Shown: positions 8,858-17,749, counted from the first letter of the stretch. The stretch is 33,776 bases of DNA from Bifidobacteriaceae bacterium (GCA_031270825.1 JAISXH010000063.1:1-33776); one strand, 5' to 3'. Notes: a model not told the origin generated them from the sequence alone. Numbers and translations are program-made.

Positions 8858-9910
8858 ATGAGTTCTGCGACCGGAAGCGACCGGGGCGGCCGTTCGGCCC
8901 GGGCCGCGGCCGCCCCGGCGGGCGGCGCGCGCCGCCGCCACCGGCCCGAGCCCTCGCCGCAGGGCGGCGAACAACCCCGCTCCAACTCCGGCGAAGACCA
9001 CCGCCAGCACGCTGACCAGCGTAAACTCCACGCCCACGGCGCGGAGGCGGGCGGCCGGAAGGAAACTGCGGCCCGGCGCCGCGGTTTCCCGTCTTCGCCA
9101 GGCGGAGATAGCGCCCTCGACGATCTTGACCAGCGCCTCTACGACCTAGATGTCGACCTGGCGGTGGACCGCGATCTGGGCGTGGACCCAGACGATTTCA
9201 CCGGCGAGGGCGGCCTCGAAACCAATTCGGCCGGCCGGCCGGTGATCCGCGACAACCGCAAAGTCGATCCAGTTTCGGGACGGCCTCGAACCGGCGCCAA
9301 AGCCGGCCCGGCGCCAAGTCCGGCTGCGAGCGGCGGCGGGCAAACGGCATCGGGCAAGGGGACCGATCCCCCGGCGGACGCGAGCCCTGGGCGCCCGAAG
9401 CCCGGGCTGGGCGAGGAGACGCCGGACACGGCCGAGGCGGCCGCGCGGGCGTTGGAGGACGAGGTCGTGGCGGCCGCCGAGCTGATCTCGACCCGGGAAG
9501 AGCTGGCGATCCGGACTGAGGACCTCCAACGCCTCAGCGCCGAATACGCCAACTACCGCAAACGGGTCGACCGCGACCGCTCCGTGGCCGGGGATCAAGC
9601 CCGGGCCGAAGTGCTGACAGCGCTGATCCCGGTTCTGGACGACATCGACGCGGCACGCACCGCCGGCGAACTCGAAGGGCCCTTCAAAGCAGTCGCCGAG
9701 AAGCTCGAAGCGGCGCTGGCCAAGTTCGGCCTGGAGCGCTACGGCGCCGAGGGCGACATCTTCGACCCAACCATCCACGAAGCCCTGCTGCACCAAACCG
9801 ATCCGGCCGTCAAGGTCCCCACGATCTCGCTGGTGCTCCAGCCCGGCTACCGGATGGGCGAGAGGGTGCTGCGGGCCGCGCGCGTGGCCGTGGTCGATTC
9901 GGAGGGCTGA
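8858..9910 (+). CDS. grpE: Nucleotide exchange factor GrpE, long N-terminal extension
   Basis: 350 residues. GrpE releases ADP from DnaK. The conserved part is the C-terminal ~160 residues: a coiled coil (REELAIRTEDLQRLSAEYAN), YRKRVDRD, and the beta-wing domain ending GYRMGERVLRAARVAVVD. The first ~190 residues have no GrpE similarity: residues 1-80 are Arg/Gly/Ala-rich, then comes an acidic part (DQRLYDLDVDLAVDRD), then a Pro/Gly/Ser linker. Most GrpE are near 200 residues. ATG 8858 lies two bases after the dnaK stop, which suggests coupling. GTG codons near 9162 and 9180 are in frame but lack a ribosome-binding site. Function is certain; the start is less so. Confidence 0.93.
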   Translation: MSSATGSDRGGRSARAAAAPAGGARRRHRPEPSPQGGEQPRSNSGEDHRQHADQRKLHAHGAEAGGRKETAARRRGFPSSPGGDSALDDLDQRLYDLDVDLAVDRDLGVDPDDFTGEGGLETNSAGRPVIRDNRKVDPVSGRPRTGAKAGPAPSPAASGGGQTASGKGTDPPADASPGRPKPGLGEETPDTAEAAARALEDEVVAAAELISTREELAIRTEDLQRLSAEYANYRKRVDRDRSVAGDQARAEVLTALIPVLDDIDAARTAGELEGPFKAVAEKLEAALAKFGLERYGAEGDIFDPTIHEALLHQTDPAVKVPTISLVLQPGYRMGERVLRAARVAVVDSEG

Positions 9911-9911
9911 T

Positions 9912-10928
9912 ATGGCCGGTCAAGACTGGTTCGAGAAGGACTTCTACAAGACCCTCGGCGTGCCCAAGAACGCCGACGAACAGGCCATCAAGAAGGCCTA
10001 CCGCAAACTGGCGCGGACCCTGCACCCAGACGCCAACCCCGGCGACGCCGCCGCCGAGGAGCGGTTCAAAGAGGTCTCCGAGGCCTACTCGGTGCTGTCT
10101 GATTCGGAGCAGCGCAAACAATACGACTCGGTGCAGGCCATGGCCGCCGGCGGGGCGCGGTTCTCGGCCGGTCCCGGCGGCGCGGCCGGCGGCGGCTTCG
10201 ACGACATGTTCTCGGCCATGTTCGGCGGGGGCGGCCGGGGCGGCACGCGGGTGCGCTACTCGACCGGTTCGGGCGGGGAATTCAACCTCGAGGACATCTT
10301 GGGCTCCTTCGGCGGCGGCGGGTTCAACGGCGGCGGATTCGGCGGCTCGGGCGGCTTTGGCGCCCGCGGCCCCGGGCCGCTGGCCGGAGGCGATCTGCGC
10401 GCTTCGGTGACGCTTCCCTTCCGGGAGGCCGCCGCCGGGTCGACCCAGGTCTTGACCGTGGACGGCCAGTCGATGACCGTCCGGATTCCAGCCGGCGTCC
10501 GCAACGGCCAGAAGATCAAGCTGGCCGGACGGGGGCAGCCGTCACCGAACGGCGGACCGCCCGGCGACCTCATCATCACCGTGACCGTGCCGGTCCATCC
10601 GGTCTTCTCACTGGAGGGCAACAACCTGCGCTTGACAGTCCCAGTGACTTTCGCCGAGGCGGCCCTAGGCGCCCGAGTCGAAGTGCCGACCCTGGACGGC
10701 GCCACCGTCGCGCTCAAGGTGCCGGGCGGAACTCCGGCCGGCCGCACCCTGCGCGTCAAAGGCAAGGGCATCACCACCGCCAAGGGCACCGGCGACCTGC
10801 TGGTCACCATCGCCGTGGCGGTGCCGCAGAAAGTCTCCGGCAAAGCCAAGGAAGCCCTCGAGGAACTGCGCGAAGCCACCCGCGACCAGGACCCTCGCTC
10901 CGAACTGCGCCGGCAGGCCCTGCAATGA
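9912..10928 (+). CDS. dnaJ: Co-chaperone DnaJ without zinc finger (CbpA-like)
   Basis: 338 residues. The J-domain is N-terminal (about 11-75), with the catalytic HPD in TLHPDANPGD; it stimulates DnaK ATPase. A Gly/Phe-rich region follows (about 80-155), then the two beta-barrel substrate domains and a C-terminal helix (AKEALEELREATRDQDP). The four CxxCxGxG zinc-binding repeats of classical DnaJ are absent and the protein has no cysteine, so it is a type II/CbpA-like J-protein. GGAGGG precedes ATG 9912, which is one base after the grpE stop. Its place in the HspR operon makes it the DnaJ1 partner; a zinc-finger DnaJ2 may lie elsewhere in the genome. Confidence 0.95.
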   Translation: MAGQDWFEKDFYKTLGVPKNADEQAIKKAYRKLARTLHPDANPGDAAAEERFKEVSEAYSVLSDSEQRKQYDSVQAMAAGGARFSAGPGGAAGGGFDDMFSAMFGGGGRGGTRVRYSTGSGGEFNLEDILGSFGGGGFNGGGFGGSGGFGARGPGPLAGGDLRASVTLPFREAAAGSTQVLTVDGQSMTVRIPAGVRNGQKIKLAGRGQPSPNGGPPGDLIITVTVPVHPVFSLEGNNLRLTVPVTFAEAALGARVEVPTLDGATVALKVPGGTPAGRTLRVKGKGITTAKGTGDLLVTIAVAVPQKVSGKAKEALEELREATRDQDPRSELRRQALQ

Positions 10929-10941
10929 CCCGGAGGCGGCC

Positions 10942-11406
10942 ATGACGGCCATGCGAATCGGACTGCGTTACCAGGCCGCGGAGGCGCCGGCGCCATCGCG
11001 CCCAGAGGATGAGCCGGTCTACCCCATCGGGATGGCCGCCCATCTGGCCGCCATGCACCCCCAAACCCTGCGTCAATACGACCGGCTCGGTTTGGTGGTG
11101 CCAAGCCGCGCGGCCGGGCGCGGACGGCGTTACTCGGCCCACGACATCGCCAACCTGAGACAGATCCAGCGCCTGTCGACCCAGGAGGGCGTCAACCTGG
11201 CCGGCATAGCGCGCATCTTGGCCTTGGAAGAGGAGAACCGGGCCTTGCGCCGCCAGGTCGAGGAGCTGCGCGCCGCCGCCTACCCCGGCCAGCGCATTTT
11301 CGCGGTCGCCTCCTCCGGCGATGCCGTGCCCCTCGCCCGCGGCCAACGTCCCACCCGGGTGGCCCGGGATGGGGGGTCCCGGGCGGTCATCCTGTGGCGC
11401 CCTTGA
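10942..11406 (+). CDS. hspR: Heat-shock repressor HspR (MerR family)
   Basis: 154 residues. HspR binds HAIR operators and represses dnaK and clpB; in Streptomyces, DnaK acts as co-repressor (family knowledge). The MerR-type winged helix spans about 27-75: YPIGMAAHLAAMHPQTLRQY, DRLGLVVPSR, RRYSAHDIANLRQIQRL. It is followed by a coiled coil (ALEEENRALRRQVEELR). The C-terminus RIFAVASSGDAVPLARGQRP...VILWRP is typical of HspR and separates it from other MerR proteins. Start ATG 10942 has GGAGG upstream, 13 bases after dnaJ. As last gene of the operon it is autoregulated through HAIR 1 and 2. Confidence 0.96.
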   Translation: MTAMRIGLRYQAAEAPAPSRPEDEPVYPIGMAAHLAAMHPQTLRQYDRLGLVVPSRAAGRGRRYSAHDIANLRQIQRLSTQEGVNLAGIARILALEEENRALRRQVEELRAAAYPGQRIFAVASSGDAVPLARGQRPTRVARDGGSRAVILWRP

Positions 11407-11428
11407 CCGCGCCGGGCGGCCGGCGGTC
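11405..11428 (+). terminator. Possible terminator hairpin of the dnaK operon
   Basis: GACCG ... CGGTC and CCGG ... CCGG form a 9-bp stem with a 2-nt bulge and a GCGG loop. It begins inside the hspR stop codon. No T-run follows, which is common in high-GC actinobacteria but leaves the call uncertain. Confidence 0.4.
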
Positions 11429-11457
11429 CCAAAGTGGCCGCAACCAGGACGTCCGCG

Positions 11458-11486
11458 TTGCGGCCAGACCTTGAGCGCAAGATAAT
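11458..11486 (+). promoter_or_regulatory. Promoter giving a leaderless helicase mRNA
   Basis: TTGCGG (11458-11460 plus 11461-11463), a 17-bp spacer and GATAAT (11481-11486; 5 of 6 to TATAAT). Only six bases separate the -10 from ATG 11493, so transcription should start at or next to the A of the start codon. No ribosome-binding site is present, as expected for a leaderless transcript. Confidence 0.5.
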
Positions 11487-11492
11487 GGCCGG

Positions 11493-14400
11493 ATGCCCCT
11501 GAGCAGCTTGCCCGTGGTCGACGCCGTCGACCTGAGACGCCAAGTCGGCGCGCTGACCTTCGCCCGCGGCCAAGAGTATTTCCGGCGCGGCCTGGTGCTG
11601 GCCAAGTCGATCAGCTACGACGCGCTCGACCGCAAGCTCTACGGGCGGGTCCGGGGCACCCGCCCAACGCCCTATGAGTGCCGCATTTGGCTGGAGCAAG
11701 ACGGGGACGGTTTCCTGGTCGAAGCCGACAGCGGCCTGTGCTCCTGCCCGGTGGGTTTCGACTGCAAGCACATCGTGGCATTGGTCCTGGCGGCCAACGC
11801 GACGGCGATGCAGAATCAGGGCCAGCGCTCCGGCGTGCCCAAATGGGAACTCCAGTTGCGCAAGCTGGCCGACGCGATCAGCGCGGCCGTCGTCCTGCCC
11901 AAGCTGGCCCCGGTGGCTTTGCAGTTGCGGGCCGCCGAATGGGGCACGAGCCATTGGGGCCGCCCGGCCATGGAAGTCAGGATCGCCCGGCCGGGCAAGA
12001 ACAAGCGCTGGGTGGGGCACCCGGACCTGCGTTGGACCAGCGCCGCCTGGCATAGCGATTCCATCAGCCGCGCGCAGACGCGCTGGTTTCAGGACTTCTA
12101 CCGACTCGCCAACGCCGGCTACGGATCGGCCACCTGGATGCAACTGGGCCTGGCCGATTCGGACGCCCTCTGGCCGCACCTGGCCCGGGCCGCCGAATTG
12201 GGGATCGAGCTGGTTGGCGACAGGCCAACCGACCTGGTCGAACTGGCCAGCTTGATCGAGCCGGCCATGGATCTGCGCCAAGATGACGCCGGCCTGCATC
12301 TCTTAGAGGTGGTGAGGATTGGCGGCCCGGGTGGCCAGACCCACGCCGGGGCCAAAGTGGCTGGCGTCGGGGCCACCGGCTACGCGGTCTTCCTCGAGCG
12401 TCCGGATGGCCGCCTAATTGTGCTGGGGCCTGGCGCCGGCTGCGGCCTGTTGGTCGGCGCCTCTTTCAGAAACGCTCTTCCGCTGGACATTCCCGCTGGT
12501 CAGACCGATGGTTTCTGGGCCGAGCTGTACCCCGCCCTGGCCAGCGCCCTGCCGGTGCTGTCGACTGACGGCTCGGTGGAGCTGCCGGAACTGCCCACGG
12601 CGGAGCTGGTTCTGCGGATCGCCACGCCCCAACCCACCAAGGCCGAACTGTCGTGGCGCTGGCGCTACGGCCAGGGCGCCGCGGCCCGCGAATACCCCAC
12701 CGACTCGACCGACCGCCCGGGACCGCGCTGCGACCCCGCCGGCGAAGAGGCCATCCTGGCCGGCGTCGAGGCCGTCCGGTCCGCCAGCCGCGCTTTCGGC
12801 GACCCGCGTTCGGCCGCCGCCCAGGAGTTGTCCGATGCCGCTTTGGCCAGGTTCGCCACCACCGCCCTGCCCGCCTTGGGCCGCGTCGAGGGCCTGGTGA
12901 TCGCGGGCGATCTGGACCACGTCAAAGCGCGCACCGAGGAGCCCGCGGTCAGGATCAAAGCCCAATCGGCGGGGGGCGCCGACTGGTTCGACTTGGGAGT
13001 GACGGTCCAGGTCGGCGATCTGGACCTGCCGTTCGCCGACATCTTCGAGGCGCTGGCGGCTGGCGATTCGCACGTCATGGCCGAGGACGGCTCGCTGGTC
13101 TCGCTGGACCACCCGGTCTTCCTCAGACTGGCCCGCCTGATCGAGGAGGCCGCCAAACTATCCGACCGGCCCGGCAAACTGCGGATCGGACGCTTCCAGG
13201 CCTCGCTTTGGCAGGACCTCGAGGAGACCGCCGGGGGGATCGAAGGCGCCGAACGCTGGCGGGCGTCCATGGCCGAGCTGCGCGGCCTGGCCGAGGCCAC
13301 GCCATCCTCAGAGCCGCTGCCCGGCGGCGTGACCGCGCAATTGCGGCCCTATCAGAAGGTCGGCTACGACTGGCTGACGTTCATTTGGCGCCACAAGCTG
13401 GGCGGCATCTTGGCGGATGACATGGGCTTGGGCAAGACCGTGCAGACGCTGGCGATGATCGCCCGGGCGCGCCTGGAACAGCCGGCGGACACGCCTCCGT
13501 TCCTGGTGGTGGCGCCGTCTTCGGTGGTGCCGGGCTGGGTGGAGGAGGCGGCCCGCTTCACTCCCGAACTGGTGGTGCGAACCGCCGGCGAGACCCGTGC
13601 CCGCGCGGGCCAGCCTTTGGCCCAGTTGGCCCAGGGCGCCGACCTGATCGTCACCTCTTATGCGATCTTCCGCCTGGACAAAGAGGAATTCGCCGGCGTC
13701 GCTTGGCCGGGTCTGATCTTGGATGAGGCCCAGTTCGCCAAGAACTGGGCCACCAAGGTCAACCAGCAGGCCAGAGCATTGGGCACGGATTTCAAACTGG
13801 CCATCACCGGCACGCCGATGGAGAACTCGTTAGAGGAGTTCTGGGCCATCTTCGCGATCGTCGCGCCCGGGCTGCTGGGCTCGCGGCGCCAATTCAAAGA
13901 GCTTTACGCCGGACCGATCAGCGCTGGCGGCGATTCCGGGCAGGACGCCATGGGCCAGCTGCGGCGCCGAGCCAGGCCGCTGCTGCTGCGCCGAACCAAG
14001 GAGACCGTGGCTGGCGACCTGCCGGAACGCCAAGAGCAGGTGCTGCATGTGGAGCTGGCCGGACGGCATCGTGAACTGTATGACACCTATTTGCAGCGCG
14101 AACGTTCCCGGATGCTGGGGCTGCTCGAAGATTGGGAGACCAACCAGTTCGCGATTCTGCGCTCCTTGACCCTGCTGCGGCGGGCGGCCTTGGACGCCAC
14201 CTTGGTGGACCCGAGCTTGCACGGCGTGCCGTCCTCGAAACTGGACGTGCTGATGGACCAGTTGGATCAGGTGATCGGCGCCGGCCACCGCGCTCTGGTG
14301 TTCTCGCAGTTCACCACCTACCTGGCGAAGGTGCGCCAGCGGCTGCGCGCGGTCGGGGTGGAACACGCCTACCTGGACGGGTCGACAACCCGCCGCGCGG

Positions 14401-14735
14401 ACGTGATCAACAGCTTCAAACAGGGCACGGCGGCGGTCTTCCTGATCTCGCTGAAGGCGGGCGGGTTCGGGCTCAACCTGACCGAGGCCGATTACGTCTT
14501 CCTGCTCGACCCGTGGTGGAATCCGGCCACCGAGAACCAGGCCATCGACCGCACCCATCGGATCGGGCAGACCCGTCCGGTGATGGTCTCACGGCTGGTC
14601 TCCCAAGAAACGATCGAAGAGAAGGTCATGGCCTTGAAGGAGCGCAAGCAGGCGCTGTTCGACTCCCTGCTGGATCAAGACGGCGCCTTCGGCGCCGCGA
14701 TGACCGCCGAAGACGTCCGCGCCCTGGTCGCCTGA
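11493..14735 (+). CDS. SWIM zinc finger SNF2-family helicase
   Basis: 1080 residues. A SWIM zinc finger lies at about 80-95 (CSCPVGFDCKH, the CxC...CxH pattern). A long middle region of no recognised fold leads to the SNF2 ATPase from about 615: Walker A DDMGLGKT (about 642), DEAQ box in LILDEAQFAKN, and ITGTPMEN. The helicase C-terminal domain has VFSQFTTYL, AYLDGST and QAIDRTHRIGQTRPV. All key motifs are intact, so it should be an active DNA translocase. The family (HepA-like) is widespread in actinobacteria, and its exact cellular role is poorly known. The start at ATG 11493 is supported by a -10 box six bases upstream. It follows hspR by 86 bp with its own promoter and no HAIR site, so I see no sign that it belongs to the heat-shock regulon. 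Confidence 0.93.
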   Translation: MPLSSLPVVDAVDLRRQVGALTFARGQEYFRRGLVLAKSISYDALDRKLYGRVRGTRPTPYECRIWLEQDGDGFLVEADSGLCSCPVGFDCKHIVALVLAANATAMQNQGQRSGVPKWELQLRKLADAISAAVVLPKLAPVALQLRAAEWGTSHWGRPAMEVRIARPGKNKRWVGHPDLRWTSAAWHSDSISRAQTRWFQDFYRLANAGYGSATWMQLGLADSDALWPHLARAAELGIELVGDRPTDLVELASLIEPAMDLRQDDAGLHLLEVVRIGGPGGQTHAGAKVAGVGATGYAVFLERPDGRLIVLGPGAGCGLLVGASFRNALPLDIPAGQTDGFWAELYPALASALPVLSTDGSVELPELPTAELVLRIATPQPTKAELSWRWRYGQGAAAREYPTDSTDRPGPRCDPAGEEAILAGVEAVRSASRAFGDPRSAAAQELSDAALARFATTALPALGRVEGLVIAGDLDHVKARTEEPAVRIKAQSAGGADWFDLGVTVQVGDLDLPFADIFEALAAGDSHVMAEDGSLVSLDHPVFLRLARLIEEAAKLSDRPGKLRIGRFQASLWQDLEETAGGIEGAERWRASMAELRGLAEATPSSEPLPGGVTAQLRPYQKVGYDWLTFIWRHKLGGILADDMGLGKTVQTLAMIARARLEQPADTPPFLVVAPSSVVPGWVEEAARFTPELVVRTAGETRARAGQPLAQLAQGADLIVTSYAIFRLDKEEFAGVAWPGLILDEAQFAKNWATKVNQQARALGTDFKLAITGTPMENSLEEFWAIFAIVAPGLLGSRRQFKELYAGPISAGGDSGQDAMGQLRRRARPLLLRRTKETVAGDLPERQEQVLHVELAGRHRELYDTYLQRERSRMLGLLEDWETNQFAILRSLTLLRRAALDATLVDPSLHGVPSSKLDVLMDQLDQVIGAGHRALVFSQFTTYLAKVRQRLRAVGVEHAYLDGSTTRRADVINSFKQGTAAVFLISLKAGGFGLNLTEADYVFLLDPWWNPATENQAIDRTHRIGQTRPVMVSRLVSQETIEEKVMALKERKQALFDSLLDQDGAFGAAMTAEDVRALVA

Positions 14736-14766
14736 CCGCCCCGCCCGCCGCGTCCGGCAGAAGCCA

Positions 14767-14816
14767 GCAGCGGCTGGCGGCGCCGGGCAGCGGGCAGCCG
14801 GCAGCGGCTGGCGGCG
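14767..14816. repeat. Two 16-bp direct repeats in an intergenic region
   Basis: GCAGCGGCTGGCGGCG occurs at 14767-14782 and 14801-14816, period 34 bp, between the helicase stop and the FAD oxidase. Low-complexity GC-rich sequence surrounds it and slippage is the simplest origin. Confidence 0.5.
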
Positions 14817-14910
14817 GCCGGCGGCGGCGGCCCGCCTGATCTTTACGTTCGCCGCAGATCAGCGCGGCTTGGTCCTACGCTGGGGCGATGCTCAGACAAG
14901 AAGGACCGAC

Positions 14911-16365
14911 ATGAACACTCTGGCCGAACACGACACGCTGACGGCTGGGCTGGCGCCTTCCGCCAGCGAGGCGGCGCTCTTGGACCAACTGGCGGCGGCT
15001 CTGCCGCCGGAAGCGCTCAGCGCCAGACCCGAAGAGCTGAGCTTCCTAGCGACCGACGCGACCGGGCTCTTGGGCGAGCGTCCGCCAGTCGCCGCGGTCT
15101 TCCCCAGCACAGTGGAACAGGTTCAAACCGTCTTGGCGTTGGCGAACAACCTGGGCGTTCCGGTTGTCGCTCGCGGCGCCGGCACCGGTCTGGCCGGCGG
15201 GGCCGTGCCCAAAGCGGGCGGAATTGTGCTCTCGTTGGAGCGGTTGGACCAGATTATCGACATCAGCCCCCAAGACCATTCGATCCGGGTGCAGGCCGGC
15301 GTGATCACCGCCCAGGTCAGCGAGGCGGCCGCCCAGTTCGGGCTCTTCTACGCTCCTGATCCGGCCAGCGCCGACATCTCGTCGGTGGGCGGGAACATCG
15401 CCACCAACGCCGGCGGCTTCCACTGCGCCAAGTATGGCGTCACCCGCGATTCGGTGCTGTCGTTGAAAGTGGTCCTGGCCGACGGCGCCCTCCTCGACAC
15501 CGGACCGGCCACCTTCAAGAACTCCGCCGGCCTGAGCCTGACCTCATTGTTCATCGGCTCCGAGGGAACCCTCGGCGTGATTGTCGAGGCCACCCTGCGC
15601 CTGCGGCCGGCCCCGGCCGAGACCGCCACTTTCGCGGCCTTTTTCCCGTCTCTGCGCTCCGGGATCGCGGCCGCCGCGGCGGTGGTCGCCAGCCCGGTGC
15701 AACCGGCCGTGCTGGAACTCTTGCGCCGGCCTGAGCAACTGACCGCGGACGCGGTCTACGGCGCCGCCGCGGCGGCGGCGGAAGTGCTGGTGCTAGGGCA
15801 GACCGATGGTGTCGGCGCCCACGCCGAAGCGGAGACGTTATACGAATTGCTGCGCCAGGCCGGCGGAACCGTTTTCGCGCTCGACGCCGCAGAGTCGGAA
15901 CGGTTCTTCGACCTGCGCCGGGGCGGACGCAGGCGCGGCGAGGGCGTCAAGGACCGGGGCGGACGCGGCCCCCGTCCCGATCCGAGCCGATTCGGCGACG
16001 CCGACGTGGCGGTGCCCCCGTCCCGGCTGGTCGAGTTGATCGAAGCGTCCTCGCGGATCGCCGCCGAGCACGGGCTGTCCTACAACGCCACCGCCCACGC
16101 GGCCGATGGCAACGTGCACACCTTCTTCTTCGCCGACGGGCAATGGGTGGACGCCGCCGCCGCGACGGCTTTGAACCAGGCCCGAACCGAACTCTACGAG
16201 GTGGTCTGGCGCCTGGGCGGAACCATAACCGGCGAACACGGCATCGGCCTCAAATTGGCGGCTTACGCGGAGCAGCAACTCGGGTCGGTGGCCACTCGGG
16301 TGAACGCGGGAATCAAACAAGTCTTGGACCCCGTCGGCATCCTCAACCCCGGCAAGTGGATCTGA
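14911..16365 (+). CDS. FAD-binding oxidase, GlcD / D-lactate dehydrogenase type
   Basis: 484 residues. Enzymes of this family oxidise 2-hydroxy acids (glycolate, D-lactate or similar) with FAD. The FAD domain has PVVARGAGTGLAGGAVP at about 84-100, then SSVGGNIATNAGG and GSEGTLGVI. The C-terminal FAD-oxidase domain has NATAHAADGNVH and ends with TGEHGIGLKLAAY and VLDPVGILNPGKW, the family's usual ending. Start ATG 14911 has AAGGA five bases upstream; the longer frame from 14869 lacks one. Odd: residues about 337-360 are Arg/Gly-rich (RRGGRRRGEGVKDRGGRG), where relatives carry an ordinary helix before DVAVP; see findings. The substrate cannot be assigned. Confidence 0.9.
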   Translation: MNTLAEHDTLTAGLAPSASEAALLDQLAAALPPEALSARPEELSFLATDATGLLGERPPVAAVFPSTVEQVQTVLALANNLGVPVVARGAGTGLAGGAVPKAGGIVLSLERLDQIIDISPQDHSIRVQAGVITAQVSEAAAQFGLFYAPDPASADISSVGGNIATNAGGFHCAKYGVTRDSVLSLKVVLADGALLDTGPATFKNSAGLSLTSLFIGSEGTLGVIVEATLRLRPAPAETATFAAFFPSLRSGIAAAAAVVASPVQPAVLELLRRPEQLTADAVYGAAAAAAEVLVLGQTDGVGAHAEAETLYELLRQAGGTVFALDAAESERFFDLRRGGRRRGEGVKDRGGRGPRPDPSRFGDADVAVPPSRLVELIEASSRIAAEHGLSYNATAHAADGNVHTFFFADGQWVDAAAATALNQARTELYEVVWRLGGTITGEHGIGLKLAAYAEQQLGSVATRVNAGIKQVLDPVGILNPGKWI

Positions 16366-16429
16366 CGCCGGAGCCCTCGAACCGCCCCGGTGGGGGCCTG
16401 GTGGGGTTGGCGCCGCACCGCCCGCGCGC

Positions 16430-17722
16430 TCAGCGGTCGGCTTCGGCGACCGCCTGGGCGAAGCGGTCCGCCGCGATCACAAGCTGTTCCGGCGAAGCGC
16501 TGGAATAGGAGAACCGGGCCCATTCGCGGTGGACCGAGCGCCCATCGGGATCGAAGCCGTCGCCGGGGGAGAAGGCCAGGCCGCGGGCTCGCGCCAGATC
16601 AAGCACCCGGGTCAAGTCGGCGCCCGGAACGCGCGCCCACAAGAACAATCCGCCGTCCGGGCGGCGGGCTTCGAACCTGTCCCCCAGTCTTTGTCTGAGG
16701 GCGTCGAACAAGACCGCCGCCCGTTCGGCGTAGACCGGGACGGCGCCCGCCACCACCCGCTCCACCAAGCCATCGGTCTGCGCCAAGTGCTCCACCGCGC
16801 GCTGTGTGACCAGGCCGGCATGCTGATCCTGGGCGAACCGGGTCCTGACAAAGGTGTCTCGCAGCCAGGATGGGGCGATCGCCCATCCCAGCCGCAATCC
16901 TGGCCCCAGGACCTTGGAGAACGTCCCGGCGCGCACAACGTGCTCGCTGTCGAGGTCGAAGTCCGGCGCCGGCTCGCCGCTGAAGCGCAGTTTGCCGTAG
17001 GGATTGTCGCTGACTATGACGAACCCGTGGCGTTCGGCCAATTCGACCAGCCGGGACCGCCTCTCGGCCGGGAGGGTGACAGTGGCGGGGTTGTGGAAGT
17101 CGGGGATGGTGTACAGCAGCTTGGGACGCGCCCCGGCCTTGAGCAGGCGCTCAAGCGCGTCGACATCCAAACCCGCGCTGTCCAGGGGCACGGATTCGAC
17201 CCGGGCGCGGTAGTACCTGAACAACTGCAACGCCAGCGGGAAGGTGGGGTTCTCGACCACCACCAGGTCGCCCGGTTCGATCAGGGCCTCGACCGCGTAG
17301 GACACCGAATGCAGCGCCCCGTTGGTCACCACCACCCGCTCAAGATCGGTGCCCTGGTCCTGGGCGATCCAGGAGCGCAGTCCGTGGACGCCGAACGGCC
17401 CGTGGTACTGAATGGTCCGCGTACCGGCGTCGGGGCGGCCGAGCACCGCCGTAAAGGCGTCCGCGAGTTCGGCGATCGGCAGGAGGGCCGGGTCCGGCAC
17501 GCCTCCGGTCAGGGCGATCCCCCCAGCGGCCAGCGGCACCCGCGAGACGGTGAAGCCGGCGCCAAGGACAGGGTTTGCGGCCCGGGCCGACAGTTGCGGG
17601 ATCGCGCCGGGAATGACGCCACCGCCGCCGATGCCGTGCGCCCCGCCGCGTAGAGAACTAGCGCCGGCGGTGGCGGTTTCGGCAGCCGCCTGATTGGTTC
17701 CGGCAGTGGTCGTCTGGGTCAT
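16430..17722 (-). CDS. PLP-dependent aminotransferase, class I/II (LysN/MocR-like)
   Basis: 430 residues. It is a fold-type I aminotransferase similar to the catalytic part of MocR regulators and to 2-aminoadipate aminotransferase. The first ~60 residues are Ala/Gly-rich with no helix-turn-helix, so it is an enzyme rather than a regulator. GPFGVHGLRSWIA and VVVTNGALHSVSY bind the cofactor phosphate region; VSDNPYGKLRF holds the PLP-ring Asp and Tyr; the Schiff-base lysine is in TFSKVLGPGLRLGW (about residue 267); FSYSS supplies the carboxylate-binding region. Start ATG 17722 has GAAAGG seven bases upstream. It lies 27 bp after the ABC ATPase gene on the same strand, so it is likely the last gene of the transporter operon. 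The substrate is unknown. Confidence 0.9.
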   Translation of the reverse strand: MTQTTTAGTNQAAAETATAGASSLRGGAHGIGGGGVIPGAIPQLSARAANPVLGAGFTVSRVPLAAGGIALTGGVPDPALLPIAELADAFTAVLGRPDAGTRTIQYHGPFGVHGLRSWIAQDQGTDLERVVVTNGALHSVSYAVEALIEPGDLVVVENPTFPLALQLFRYYRARVESVPLDSAGLDVDALERLLKAGARPKLLYTIPDFHNPATVTLPAERRSRLVELAERHGFVIVSDNPYGKLRFSGEPAPDFDLDSEHVVRAGTFSKVLGPGLRLGWAIAPSWLRDTFVRTRFAQDQHAGLVTQRAVEHLAQTDGLVERVVAGAVPVYAERAAVLFDALRQRLGDRFEARRPDGGLFLWARVPGADLTRVLDLARARGLAFSPGDGFDPDGRSVHREWARFSYSSASPEQLVIAADRFAQAVAEADR

Positions 17723-17749
17723 GTCAATGCCTTTCTCAAACCGTCGTTG

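Noticed and set aside
8714-9037. Antisense frame with a membrane-helix-like start opposite the grpE 5' end
   Set aside because: Most of its length is the reverse of the dnaK 3' end and no ribosome-binding site is seen; kept only as a remark on the GrpE extension.
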